A stretch of 54,611 nucleotides of DNA, from contig CALRHV010000006.1 in assembly GCA_943359525.1 (NCBI GenBank), positions 1-54,611 on the forward strand, written 5' to 3'. Shown piece by piece: positions 31,466-40,069 of the stretch. Numbering within the stretch: position 1 is the first letter of the stretch; every line of letters begins with the position of its first letter. A program made the position numbers and the translations under genes. The DNA is from Candidatus Uhrbacteria bacterium. Lineage in GTDB: Bacteria > Patescibacteriota > Patescibacteriia > UBA9934. The notes below the pieces were generated by a model. It worked only from the letters and a program-made list of their open reading frames with translations. It was not told where the DNA came from and ran no database searches.

Positions 31466-34078
31466 TTATTCCATGTCACCCCAGGAATCAGCGGTGTCGA
31501 CATCAACCACAAGCGGAACATCAAATTCCGCGATCGATCCCATGATCGACCGGACATGCTTTCCGAGCTCTTCTGCATCAGACTTCTTCACTTCAAACAC
31601 AAGCTCATCGTGAACCTGCGCAATCATCCGTGCGTCGAGCTTGGATGATTGAAGGTATTCCGCAACCGCATTCATTGCCATCTTGATGATGTCGGCTTGC
31701 GTGGCCTGAATTGGCATATTGATCGCCATCCGTTCTGCTGAGGCGACGAGTTGCGGCATGCCGGAATTCACATCCGGTAAATACCGTCGACGCCCAAAAA
31801 GGGAAGTCACGAATCCATCGGCATGCACCTGAAGTTTTGTTGCATCAAGATACGATCGAATTCCTGGGTGTACTACAAAGTAGCGATCGATAAATTCCTT
31901 CGCTTCCTCAAAACGAACGTTCGCACTTTTCGCCAGCGCTCGAGCTCCAATTCCGTAGAGAATGCCGAAATTAATCGCTTTCGCGGCATAGCGCTGTTCT
32001 TTCGTTACGTCCTTTTCATCGATTCCCCACATTTCCGCCGCAGTGCGCTTATGAATGTCGGCCCCATCTTTAAACGCCTCAATAAATGATCGATCTTTCG
32101 CTATCGATGCCGCAAGCCGAAGTTCAATCTGCGAATAGTCGGCGCTCAACAATACGCAATCCGGCGCAGCAACGAACGCTTTGCGAATTTCACGACCGAG
32201 ATCAGATCGAATTGGAATGTTTTGTAAATTCGGATCCGATCCCGACAACCGCCCCGTCGCTGCAACACATTGATTGAATCGCGCATGGATTCGGCCATCA
32301 GCCTGAACGAGCCTCGGCAATGCATCGGCATACGTGCCCTTCAGCTTTGCGAGTTCACGATATTCGGAGATTCGATTAACAATCGGATGTACCTCCGCGA
32401 TCTTCTCAAGTTCAGGTGCAGCGGTCGAGAATCCGCTTTTTGTTTTCTTTATTCCTTTCGTGGGGACTGCAAGATCGACGAACAGAACATCGGCAAGTTG
32501 CGATGGGGAATTGATGTTAAATTCTCGGCCAGCATCTGCGTAAATCGATTTCGTCAGCTCCTGCAATCGATCATCAAACTTCTTCGACAATGTTCCAAGA
32601 TGATCAGAATCCACAGCAAAACCATTCTTCTCCATGGTAAATAATACCGAGATCAATGGCATTTCAACGTCATCAGCGAGCTTCTTCATTCCTTCATCGG
32701 AAAGTCTCCGATCGAGCACCGTTGCCAATGGAAGTAGTGCTCCGATCATTTCCTGTGCAGATGCGTCATCTGCAAACGAAACGCCCAGCGATGATCGAAC
32801 AACATCGGCATAAGCAAATTCACGATCGCCAGACGCAAGAAGATATGCGGCGACTCGCGTATCAAAGCATCGTTGACGAAGCACACCGGAAAGATCAATG
32901 CCAAGATCATCGAGAATGTGCAGAATCATCTTTACATCATGCATCACCAATAGCTTCGCGCTCACGATCGACGTAACAACTTTTCGCAAATCATTAGTTG
33001 ACGGATCTTTCATTACGACGATATTCCTTCCATCAGTAATCGCGATCGACGCGATGCTCCCGCCAAAAAGATCTTTTTCTTTTGTTTGAACAACAATACC
33101 AATACGATCGAGCTCGAGATTATTGAGCGATCCCGCAGGAAGGGAAGCTGTTCGACGGGTTTGGCTCGATGAAGTCTTTACGACCTCTCTTTTTTCTTCC
33201 TTACCCTCGTACTTTCTCAAAATTGTTCTGAACTCGAAATCCCGGAGCATCGGCAATAAGGTTTCGAGATTCGGTTCGTGCAACACCGACGCCTCACGAG
33301 AGAAACCAGGAAGAGGCACATCACGAACAACCGTCACCATTCTCTTCATCTGCGCGGCATGCGTTTCTTGATCCTCAAATTTCTTTACAAACTTTTCTGG
33401 AAGCTCGTTCCGATGTAATGCCGCAAAGATTCCATCAACGGTTTTGTATTCGTTGATCAACGCGACCGCACCCTTCTCGCCAATCCCGCGAATGCCAGGA
33501 AGATTATCCGATGTATCACCAACCAACGTCTTATAATCAATGAGTTGCGATGGCACCAAGCCGTAGCGTTCTTTTACCGCAGCCTCATCGTACAATTTTG
33601 TTTGCGATAAGCCTTTTACGAAAAAGAGGACATGCGTCATTGGTGTAACGAGCTGAAGCGCATCAAGATCACCAGTAACAATAAGCGTCCTAATCCCTTC
33701 TACTTCATTCATTGCACTAATCGTTCCCAAAATATCGTCTCCTTCAAAGCCAGGAGCTGAAAGTGATGGGATCCCATATGGTTTCAAAAGCTCTTGAATC
33801 ATTGGGATCTGATCGTAAAGTTCCTGCGATTTCTTTTCTCGCTGCGCTTTGTACTCCGCGTATTCCTCATGTCGGAACGTCCCACCAGGCAAATCCCACG
33901 CCACAGCCATGAAATCCGGCTTCAACTCAGAGCGCATCTTCTCGATAACCATCGCAAAACCATACACCGCGTTCACCACACGACCATCCTGCGTCGTCAA
34001 AGGAGGAATTGCGTGCCACGCCCGATGCAAAAGTGCATTACCATCCAAGATTAAAAAGGTCTTTTGCGCAGTCGTCAT
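31466..34078 (-). CDS. polA: DNA polymerase I
   Basis: 870 aa from ATG 34078; the track start is a TTG three codons earlier. The 5'-3' FEN nuclease domain (about 1-290) has LILDGNALLHRAW and DYKTLVGDTSDNLPGIRGIGEKGA. The middle 3'-5' exonuclease region lacks the DxE motif (IGIVVQTKEKDLFGG at its place), so proofreading is probably lost. The polymerase has motif A LLSADYSQIELRLAA (about 640), motif B KAINFGILYG (about 700) and motif C QVHDELVFEV (about 820). TACACT lies 9 nt before the ATG: probably leaderless. Confidence 0.96.
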   Translation of the reverse strand: MTTAQKTFLILDGNALLHRAWHAIPPLTTQDGRVVNAVYGFAMVIEKMRSELKPDFMAVAWDLPGGTFRHEEYAEYKAQREKKSQELYDQIPMIQELLKPYGIPSLSAPGFEGDDILGTISAMNEVEGIRTLIVTGDLDALQLVTPMTHVLFFVKGLSQTKLYDEAAVKERYGLVPSQLIDYKTLVGDTSDNLPGIRGIGEKGAVALINEYKTVDGIFAALHRNELPEKFVKKFEDQETHAAQMKRMVTVVRDVPLPGFSREASVLHEPNLETLLPMLRDFEFRTILRKYEGKEEKREVVKTSSSQTRRTASLPAGSLNNLELDRIGIVVQTKEKDLFGGSIASIAITDGRNIVVMKDPSTNDLRKVVTSIVSAKLLVMHDVKMILHILDDLGIDLSGVLRQRCFDTRVAAYLLASGDREFAYADVVRSSLGVSFADDASAQEMIGALLPLATVLDRRLSDEGMKKLADDVEMPLISVLFTMEKNGFAVDSDHLGTLSKKFDDRLQELTKSIYADAGREFNINSPSQLADVLFVDLAVPTKGIKKTKSGFSTAAPELEKIAEVHPIVNRISEYRELAKLKGTYADALPRLVQADGRIHARFNQCVAATGRLSGSDPNLQNIPIRSDLGREIRKAFVAAPDCVLLSADYSQIELRLAASIAKDRSFIEAFKDGADIHKRTAAEMWGIDEKDVTKEQRYAAKAINFGILYGIGARALAKSANVRFEEAKEFIDRYFVVHPGIRSYLDATKLQVHADGFVTSLFGRRRYLPDVNSGMPQLVASAERMAINMPIQATQADIIKMAMNAVAEYLQSSKLDARMIAQVHDELVFEVKKSDAEELGKHVRSIMGSIAEFDVPLVVDVDTADSWGDME

Positions 34079-34200
34079 ATTGTCCAAAGTGTATCGGAAA
34101 TTGACTCAGACGCCAAAAAACCATCAAGGATTAGCCAAATAATACTTTTCAAACTTTCATATTTCTGCTAAAGTTCTCTGGTATTTCTGTGCAGAACCGC

Positions 34201-34277
34201 GCTCCGATAGCTCAGTTGGATAGAGCAGGGGACTTCTAAGCCCAAGGTCGGTGGTTCGATTCCACCTCGGAGCACCA
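34201..34277 (+). tRNA. tRNA-Arg (TCT)
   Basis: 77 nt with encoded CCA. Acceptor GCTCCGA/TCGGAGC perfect, D-arm GCTC/GAGC, T-arm GGTGGTTCGATTCCACC. Anticodon loop CTTCTAA gives TCT (reads AGA). The anticodon stem GGGGA/GCCCA has only three G-C pairs flanked by G-A and A-G mismatches, unusual but the rest is canonical. Confidence 0.88.
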
Positions 34278-34297
34278 TTCTTTGCAGAAACAAACAA

Positions 34298-34323
34298 AAA
34301 ACCTCCCGAAAGGGAGATTTTTT
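34298..34323 (+). terminator. Terminator of tRNA-Arg
   Basis: CTCCC-gaaa-GGGAG with flanking A-run and TTTTTT, just after the tRNA-Arg CCA. Confidence 0.75.
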
Positions 34324-34325
34324 GA

Positions 34326-34400
34326 TGGGGCGATTAACGGGGATCGAACCCGTGTAGCCGGGACCACAACCCGGTGCTCTACCATTGAGCTATAACCGCC
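34326..34400 (-). tRNA. tRNA-His (GTG)
   Basis: 75 nt including the extra 5' G(-1) that pairs with C73, then encoded CCA. Acceptor GCGGTTA/TAATCGC, anticodon stem CCGGG/CCCGG with loop TTGTGGT, anticodon GTG. T-arm CGGGTTCGATCCCCG. Confidence 0.93.
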
Positions 34401-34448
34401 ATGGTTTCTGCCGAACGGACAGTAAAATACCACGTCAAGACCCTTTCA

Positions 34449-35228
34449 TCAAGCAGGTGATGCATTTTCCCATAATGAGGCGAATACACTCCCAAGCATC
34501 TGCACCACATACTCATCTTCAATCAACATAGCAAGCGGCGCCTTTGGCTGCCAAATGATCACCTTGTTCGCGTACAGCATAAAGCCCGTCACCATTGGTG
34601 CGCCCTTAAACAGCCGCGTGGTGCGCATTTCTTCATCGTCACGTGTGTTCAGAGTAAATGCATCATTTCCCGGAGTAAGGAGAACGTTGATATGAATATT
34701 CTTCTTCATGCGCTCTTTGATCCACTCATTCTCGACCTCCCACGAAATCATATTGATGAACGCATCCGCAGAACCAAAGAAACTCATCGTCCCCCTTGCT
34801 TCCTCAAGCGTCTGGAAAAATAGCTTCAGCCACTGTTCCTTTCCATCGAAGAGCTTCACTTTTGTTGGTGTTTCACCCTGGTGATACATCGCCAAGAGAT
34901 CCGGCATGGATCCGACGAGCGTCTGGTCGAGACGTGCAACAGCTTCCCGTTTCACCCGGAGCTTTTCCAAGACTACGGTTGGCGATTCCACAACAAATGT
35001 TCGCGCATGGCGTTTCCGTTCTGAAAACTTCGCCAATCCCAGTGTCTCTAAACTCGCAATAACCTTATAGACATTCGGTCTTGGCATTTGGAGATGCTCC
35101 GCCAACGCAACAATCGACGCCGGCCCCAACGACAATGAAGTGACATAAAGATTCGCCTCCCCCTCGGTTGCCCCCAGCTCTTTCAACGAACTGTACAGAT
35201 TTTGCTTCACGTCTTTTTCTGAATTCAT
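34449..35228 (-). CDS. TrmB-family transcription regulator 1
   Basis: 259 aa. N-terminal TrmB winged-helix (about 10-75: LKELGATEGEANLYVTSLSLG, MPRPNVYKVIASLETLGL), a helical linker and a C-terminal PLD-like sensor half (FFGSADAFINMISWEVENEWI, VNVLLTPGNDAF-type strands). TrmB regulators respond to sugars in archaea; ligand here unknown. Its promoter carries the palindrome ATGTATA-N7-TATACAT over the -10 box, suggesting autorepression. Divergent from the histidine phosphatase gene. Confidence 0.85.
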   Translation of the reverse strand: MNSEKDVKQNLYSSLKELGATEGEANLYVTSLSLGPASIVALAEHLQMPRPNVYKVIASLETLGLAKFSERKRHARTFVVESPTVVLEKLRVKREAVARLDQTLVGSMPDLLAMYHQGETPTKVKLFDGKEQWLKLFFQTLEEARGTMSFFGSADAFINMISWEVENEWIKERMKKNIHINVLLTPGNDAFTLNTRDDEEMRTTRLFKGAPMVTGFMLYANKVIIWQPKAPLAMLIEDEYVVQMLGSVFASLWENASPA

Positions 35229-35255
35229 ACGATTTTACTGACTTTCTGGTTTCTC

Positions 35256-35297
35256 ATGTATATTTATATTATACATACCTATATTCTATATCGTCAA
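35256..35297 (-). promoter_or_regulatory. TrmB1 promoter with palindromic operator
   Basis: TTGACG (35292-35297), 18 nt, TATAAT (35268-35273). The perfect inverted repeat ATGTATA-N7-TATACAT (35256-35276) covers the -10 and the start region. Confidence 0.6.
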
Positions 35298-35301
35298 ACG
35301 C

Positions 35302-35330
35302 TTGCATTCTCTGTATAATTATGCTATAGT
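35302..35330 (+). promoter_or_regulatory. Promoter of the histidine phosphatase
   Basis: TTGCAT (35302-35307), 17-nt spacer ending ATGC, TATAGT (35325-35330): same extended -10 type as at 11126 and 15844. Back to back with the TrmB1 promoter. Confidence 0.7.
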
Positions 35331-35401
35331 ACTTTGTCGAGGTGATCGAAGGGGCTTCTCCCGCATCACCAAAGACAAAACCCAAGCACTCGGAGCACTC
35401 A

Positions 35402-35983
35402 ATGCGCACTGTCACCCTGTTCCTCCTCCGCCACGGCCAGAAGTCCGGCGATTCCAACACCACGTTCGGTCTGGAGCAGCTCGCCGCCACCAACGACGCC
35501 CACCTCGCCGGCGTCACCATCGACTGGATCTACTGCTCGGACATGAAGCGCACGATGCAGGCCGCGAAGCACATCCTCGCTCACCGCAACAACCCCGAAG
35601 ACAGCGGGAACATCATCGAGCACCCGGCGTTCTTCGTCGGCTTCCTCTCGAGCCCGGAGCACATGGAGGAGTCCGTGCGCATCGACAAGCTCCTGGGCGA
35701 GCACGGCGGCACCCGGGACTGGCAGGAGAACTGGAAGGAGGCGCCGTCCATCACCGAAGGCATCATCACGGCGATGAAGGAGATGGCCGAGCTCGCACCC
35801 GACGGCGGCAACGTGCTCGTCTGCAACCACTCTCCGCTGTGCGGACTGGCTGCGCTCGACGACATGGCGCCGATCGGCCTGGCCGACGTGGTGAAGTACG
35901 TGATGGTGGACGACGGCAGCGGCTGGCGGATCGAATCCTCCACACTCCTCCCGTGCCCCCTCAAGGTACCCGCAGCAGCGTAG
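35402..35983 (+). CDS. Histidine phosphatase superfamily protein
   Basis: 193 aa. The N-terminal [17 protein letters not shown] is the RHG catalytic motif of the phosphoglycerate mutase/phosphatase superfamily. [17 protein letters not shown] supplies the second Arg, and [12 protein letters not shown] supplies the second His. Likely a small-molecule or protein phosphatase; not a classical Gpm by size. The track start is 20 codons early; ATG 35402 has CGGAG 6 nt upstream. Very GC3-rich compared with neighbours, suggesting different origin or expression demand. Confidence 0.87.
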   Translation: MRTVTLFLLRHGQKSGDSNTTFGLEQLAATNDAHLAGVTIDWIYCSDMKRTMQAAKHILAHRNNPEDSGNIIEHPAFFVGFLSSPEHMEESVRIDKLLGEHGGTRDWQENWKEAPSITEGIITAMKEMAELAPDGGNVLVCNHSPLCGLAALDDMAPIGLADVVKYVMVDDGSGWRIESSTLLPCPLKVPAAA

Positions 35984-36003
35984 CGTTCCCGACAGAGACG
36001 TTT

Positions 36004-36064
36004 GGTTGGTAACCGTTTCGAAAACCAACCCACGAGGCGATCTGATGCTCACGCTCAGATCGCC
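36004..36064 (+). terminator. Tandem hairpins after histidine phosphatase
   Basis: Hairpin 1 GGTTGGT (36004-36010) with ACCAACC (36024-36030). Hairpin 2 GGCGATCTGA (36036-36045) with TCAGATCGCC (36055-36064), preceded by the same CACGAGGC start as the leaders at 14344 and 16615. No long T-tract. Confidence 0.5.
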
Positions 36065-36122
36065 ACCTCGCAGAGCTATCGACAATGTCGATCATTCTGC
36101 AAGAATGCTAAACGCATCATGT

Positions 36123-37568
36123 ATGAAATCCATTTCGCCGATTGATCCCACAAAAGAACTTCTTCGCTGGGGACCGGTCCCGGGAAAGTTTTTTTATATG
36201 TCGGAGTTTAATGATGCGTGTTTCACACGATTCGCCGCACGATTCCCTGGAAAGGGCGTGCCAGACGCATTGCTCGTATTCCATGAAGGACGGTTTTTGT
36301 ACGTGCAAGAACTCGCTCCTTTTCGTGCCGCGTGCAAAACCATGTTTACAGAGATCATGATGAATGACTCTCTTCGATCGTCGCTTTTTCAAGAATGGGA
36401 AGATGCGATTGTCGAACAACTGATCATTCAAGAAACCATCGACCGTACAAATATTCCGTTACTCTCTGGGAATGATTTTCGAGCGCTCTGGGACTCTTTC
36501 TACGAAAAGACAATCCAATTTTGGCTGCCGACTGTCGCGGCTGAATTTGGTAACTATGGATCCGATCAGCTTCTTGAAGAGGCGCTTGCTTTGCATATTG
36601 CCAACAAGGCAGATATTGCTTCGGCGATGGAAATCCTCACCGCACCGGAAGCGTTATCGTTTTATCAGGAGGAAGAAATTCATCTATCTGAGACATCAGA
36701 TATTGAAGCTCATCAACAGAAATATTACTGGTTAAAAAATAGTTACGCTGGATCGCAAGTACTTCCAGTTCAGTTTTTCATTGATCGAAAATACGAGCTT
36801 TCTAAAAATATTCGCGCGCAACAAAATCAGCGTCTCGCGGATGTGAAGACGAAGAAAACCGAGCTTATCGCTCGCTATCAGATCCCTTCTGATATCGTAA
36901 AGATTGCCGATGTTCTCCGTATGGCTATTGAATGGCAAGACGAGCGAAAGAAATACATTTTCCAAACACTACACTATAAAGACATCCTTCTGAAGCATGC
37001 AGCGGGACGGTTTGGATATGATTATCACACATTGCTCAATTACGATTTTCACGAAATCGAGCGATTTGTTTTTGGACAAACACATAATGACACCCACACT
37101 GAACGCAATACTGGATGCGCTGCATCAATCGTCCGCACATCGCCAACCACATACACCATCGATATCTCCACATTAGCCACCGAACACGTTGCCGACGCGT
37201 GGAAAAAATACCTCTCCGAAGATATCGCGCTAGAAACCCGAGAGTTCAAAGGATCTATCGCGTGCATTGGAAATGGAACGCCCGTCCGTGGCGTAGTTCG
37301 CGTTCTTCTTGATCCAAATCAGTCCCAAGAATTCAAACCCGGAGAAATCCTCGTTGCTCCAATGACGAGTCCGGAATATGTTTTTGTGATGAAAATCGCT
37401 TCCGCAATCCTCACCGATACCGGCGGACTCACGTCACACGCAGCAATCGTCTCTCGAGAACTCAACGTTCCGTGTCTTGTCGGCACAAAAGTTGCAACAC
37501 ATCTCCTCAAAGATGGAGATGTTGTAGAAGTTGACGCGCGAAATGGAACGGTGAGGATTCTTTCGTAA
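36123..37568 (+). CDS. PEP-utilising enzyme mobile-domain protein
   Basis: 481 aa from ATG 36123 ([17 protein letters not shown]); the track start at 36006 runs through hairpins. The C-terminal about 90 residues are the swivelling phosphohistidine domain of PEP synthase/PPDK ([26 protein letters not shown], His active). The N-terminal 380 residues are mostly helical with no ATP-grasp or PEP-barrel motif, so it is not a full PEP synthase; it may phospho-transfer with an unknown partner. Two short palindromes (ATCGACA-A-TGTCGAT at 36078-36092 and ATTCT-gca-AGAAT at 36094-36106) precede the start. Confidence 0.8.
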   Translation: MKSISPIDPTKELLRWGPVPGKFFYMSEFNDACFTRFAARFPGKGVPDALLVFHEGRFLYVQELAPFRAACKTMFTEIMMNDSLRSSLFQEWEDAIVEQLIIQETIDRTNIPLLSGNDFRALWDSFYEKTIQFWLPTVAAEFGNYGSDQLLEEALALHIANKADIASAMEILTAPEALSFYQEEEIHLSETSDIEAHQQKYYWLKNSYAGSQVLPVQFFIDRKYELSKNIRAQQNQRLADVKTKKTELIARYQIPSDIVKIADVLRMAIEWQDERKKYIFQTLHYKDILLKHAAGRFGYDYHTLLNYDFHEIERFVFGQTHNDTHTERNTGCAASIVRTSPTTYTIDISTLATEHVADAWKKYLSEDIALETREFKGSIACIGNGTPVRGVVRVLLDPNQSQEFKPGEILVAPMTSPEYVFVMKIASAILTDTGGLTSHAAIVSRELNVPCLVGTKVATHLLKDGDVVEVDARNGTVRILS

Positions 37569-37585
37569 CTACTGTTCATTTACCA

Positions 37586-37615
37586 AGCACCCTCCAAGTC
37601 AGGGGGTGCTATATT
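37586..37615. terminator. Convergent terminator
   Basis: AGCACCC/GGGTGCT hairpin followed by ATATTTT between the converging PEP-domain and TrmB2 genes. Confidence 0.7.
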
Positions 37616-37626
37616 TTGAAATCTCT

Positions 37627-38364
37627 TTACTCCGGCAGATGATCAAATGCGAAAAGGAAAAATTTCAAAAAAGCCTCTGCGATAGTTGGGGATTCCAAAA
37701 TAACGGAATACGTCATCCCCTCCCGCAAGGAGAAAAAAACGATTTTATTTCCATAAATATCCATTGCGCATTGGAATAGGTATGGTTCAGGCATGAACCG
37801 GACTTGTCGATTATGCCCTTCATAAAATGCCCTTCGATCTCTGGAAGATTCCGGGAGAATCATTTTTGTTGTAACGCCCAACTCTTCTCGTCGTTTTACC
37901 CACGAGTGGTAATACTTGGGCAAAGCGTCCATCACATCTGGAAATGCTGCAGCATACAGAATGCGTTGATCCTCCTTTTCCAACGTATCAAGAATGTCCT
38001 CAAAGGCAAGTTTCATTCCCTGCGTTCCCGTAAACATCTTCACGGATGGCTGAACATCGGTCCCCATCGATAACGCCTGAAGCGTAGGCAATAATTCATT
38101 CAATATCTCTTCTTTATGCTTAAGCATCGTTAGAATCTGCTTTGGATTTTCTGGCGTGAAGTATTGCACGTTATTCTTTCGAAATGCCGTGACAAGACCT
38201 TGAGCTTTGAGCAACTCCAAAGTGGCATACGTTGTTGTTCGTGGGATTTCTGCTCGTTTTGCGATTTGAAACACCGTTCCCTCGAGCATCTTCAGGAGAA
38301 CCACGTAGATCTTCGCTTCATTTTCTGAAAACCCAAGTTTTGCCAATGTTGTTGCTATATTCAT
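37627..38364 (-). CDS. TrmB-family transcription regulator 2
   Basis: 245 aa. N-terminal winged helix (LAKLGFSENEAKIYVVLLKM, IPRTTTYATLELLKAQGLV), then a helical linker and a sensor region (ILYAAAFPDVMDALPKYYHSWVKRREELGV). Same layout as TrmB1 but only distantly similar. Its promoter carries TTGTCC-N7-GGACAA just downstream of the -10. Divergent from the radical SAM gene, whose -35 region has a related GGACAA half site, so it probably controls both. Confidence 0.85.
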   Translation of the reverse strand: MNIATTLAKLGFSENEAKIYVVLLKMLEGTVFQIAKRAEIPRTTTYATLELLKAQGLVTAFRKNNVQYFTPENPKQILTMLKHKEEILNELLPTLQALSMGTDVQPSVKMFTGTQGMKLAFEDILDTLEKEDQRILYAAAFPDVMDALPKYYHSWVKRREELGVTTKMILPESSRDRRAFYEGHNRQVRFMPEPYLFQCAMDIYGNKIVFFSLREGMTYSVILESPTIAEAFLKFFLFAFDHLPE

Positions 38365-38365
38365 A

Positions 38366-38394
38366 TTGTCCTCTTTTCGGACAACAGTAGTATA
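38366..38394 (-). promoter_or_regulatory. TrmB2 promoter and operator
   Basis: Minus strand TATGC-TATACT (-10 at 38389-38394, extended type); palindrome TTGTCC (38366-38371), 7 nt, GGACAA (38379-38384) covers the expected transcription start. Confidence 0.6.
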
Positions 38395-38455
38395 GCATAA
38401 ATATCATGTACAGCAAGCTATTTCCAATTCCTACGTTTTTTGTGTCTGTTTATCC

Positions 38456-38486
38456 GGACAATCGTCCATTTTTCCCTTATGATAGT
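38456..38486 (+). promoter_or_regulatory. Radical SAM promoter with GGACAA site
   Basis: GGAC-aatc-GTCC (38456-38467) sits where a -35 would be, 16-19 nt before TATGAT/GATAGT (38478-38486). GGACAA is the half site of the TrmB2 operator. Confidence 0.45.
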
Positions 38487-38570
38487 TACAGCCTGAGACA
38501 AACGTCAAAGGTAAAGAATTCAAAGCCCCTTCACAATATGCTCTTTCACGAAACCAACGGAGAAACGCAC

Positions 38571-39596
38571 ATGAGCGCCATCGAACAGAAAGAAGGTCTC
38601 TACGCCAACGTCGAGATGAAGGTGGAGGCAACCAACGTCTGCAAGGAAGGCCGATGCCGCTTCTGCAGCCCCATGTTCCGACCGTGGGTCCGCGAGGCCA
38701 GTACGCGTGTGTTCTTGGAGAATTTCGAGAAGAACCTCAGCGCATACCTCGACGGCGGTGGTCGAAAGGTCATTCTCACCGGCGGCGGCGAGCCCACCAA
38801 TGCTCCCGCAAAGCTCTTCGGAGCACTGCGGATCATCAGGAAGGCCACCGAAAGCAGGAAGATCGAACTCGAACTACTGACTGTGTACACCAACGGCGTC
38901 AACCTCCTAAAACCGATCATTCCGCGCGCAAGCCAGACGGTTCTGGACAAACTCGTAAGTCTCGGACTGAAGGACATCAACCTCTCGGTCCACGGAAATA
39001 CCTACGAACAAAGGGACTACATCAGCGGCGAACACATGGCGAGCGTAAACTTCGAACAACTCATCCCGCTGTGCGTCAAAAAAGGGATTCGAGTCATGAC
39101 GAGGACGGCTCTAGCCACTGGCGGCATCGATTCCATTCAAGAGATCGAACGTTTCGTGGGCTGGGCCGGGAACCTCGGTGTGAACATCGCCTACTTCTCC
39201 GACCTTTTCTCGTTGCCCATTCGCAACAAGGAGACGGTTCCCGGAAGCCAGGAAGTGCTCGCGTGGACAGACGAACATCGGGTTCCGTACAGCAAGCTCT
39301 TGACGGATGTGGGTGGGAATTCCTCATTCACCCTTCGCGCTGAGTACTCGCGTCATAACAACCAGGGGAAGACCCTCGAATTCACGCATCGCGACAGCGG
39401 AATGCGGGTGATGTTCGGAGACCTGGTGATTGGGAACGAGTCGGACGAGATTCCGACGTACGCCTACATGAAACCCGATGGCTCCATGGACTTGCACAAC
39501 AACGCCAGAGCCAAGGAGAAGCGACGGTTCGTCGCGCCGGGAAAACTGAAGGCATACCTCCAGAAATGTCGCCCTGGGCGAGACGATCTGGAGTAG
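38571..39596 (+). CDS. Radical SAM protein with CX4CX2C cluster
   Basis: 341 aa. Cluster motif CKEGRCRFC near residue 28 (spacing CX4CX2C, one residue longer than usual CX3CX2C), SAM motif VILTGGGEPTN near 65 and barrel strands DINLSVHGNTYE and VMTRTALATGG. No extra C-terminal Cys cluster (SPASM) is seen. The product is unknown; the overall shape is MoaA-like. Start chosen at ATG 38571 with CGGAG 8 nt upstream; track start 38406 is in the promoter. GC3-rich, long 5' leader, closed by a 12-bp terminator stem. Probably TrmB2-controlled. Confidence 0.85.
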   Translation: MSAIEQKEGLYANVEMKVEATNVCKEGRCRFCSPMFRPWVREASTRVFLENFEKNLSAYLDGGGRKVILTGGGEPTNAPAKLFGALRIIRKATESRKIELELLTVYTNGVNLLKPIIPRASQTVLDKLVSLGLKDINLSVHGNTYEQRDYISGEHMASVNFEQLIPLCVKKGIRVMTRTALATGGIDSIQEIERFVGWAGNLGVNIAYFSDLFSLPIRNKETVPGSQEVLAWTDEHRVPYSKLLTDVGGNSSFTLRAEYSRHNNQGKTLEFTHRDSGMRVMFGDLVIGNESDEIPTYAYMKPDGSMDLHNNARAKEKRRFVAPGKLKAYLQKCRPGRDDLE

Positions 39597-39628
39597 GATC
39601 CGGGAAGTAGGCACAGTCGACCGTGCTC

Positions 39629-39660
39629 GAGGGCTCTGCGCCGCACCGCGCAGAGCCCTC
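39629..39660 (+). terminator. Strong hairpin after radical SAM gene
   Basis: GAGGGCTCTGCG/CGCAGAGCCCTC, 12-bp perfect stem with an 8-nt loop; followed by ATTACTT only. Confidence 0.7.
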
Positions 39661-39751
39661 ATTACTTCAGAACACGATGCTTACAGACTAGAAACAGTAA
39701 TATAACTCCACAATATCGAGGGCTCTAGACAAGCCCGAAAAGGAAAATCAG

Positions 39752-39979
39752 ATGCACAAGAAACTACGTGTTGTTATCGTCGAGAGTGATCCCATCCAGC
39801 AGGAAGCCGCAAAGAGCCATGTTGGCGAAAAACACAATCTCACATTCGTAGAAACTCACAGCCAGGCCATGAGGATGCTCGGCTCCTGCGACATCATCCT
39901 CGCAGACGTCATCATGCCTCCCGAAATCATGAATGGGATCAAGCGCTGGGATCTCCTGCTTAAAGACCTGGTTGGATAA
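39752..39979 (+). CDS. Truncated receiver-like small protein
   Basis: 75 aa. Matches the first half of a CheY-type receiver: VVIVESDPIQQEAA (acidic pair), IILADVIMPP with the phospho-acceptor Asp near residue 51. It ends before the conserved Thr/Ser and Lys, so it is about 45 residues short. SD-like AAGGA lies 8-12 nt before ATG. Its own strong terminator suggests it is a real, short gene and not decay. Partner kinase not in the window. Confidence 0.65.
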   Translation: MHKKLRVVIVESDPIQQEAAKSHVGEKHNLTFVETHSQAMRMLGSCDIILADVIMPPEIMNGIKRWDLLLKDLVG

Positions 39980-39999
39980 AGAAAAACTCACACTCCGTT

Positions 40000-40042
40000 G
40001 CCCCGGTTCTACGCTCGCACGACGTAGGCCGGGGCCTTTTCT
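40000..40042 (+). terminator. Terminator of receiver-like gene
   Basis: GCCCCGG-tt-CTACG ... CGTAG-g-CCGGGGC followed by CTTTTCTTC. Confidence 0.85.
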
Positions 40043-40069
40043 TCAAAGATCTGATAAATAATAAATTTT

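Noticed and set aside
35399-36085. Minus-strand 228-aa ORF opposite the phosphatase
   Set aside because: Shadow frame of a GC3-rich gene; the plus frame has RHG motif and SD.
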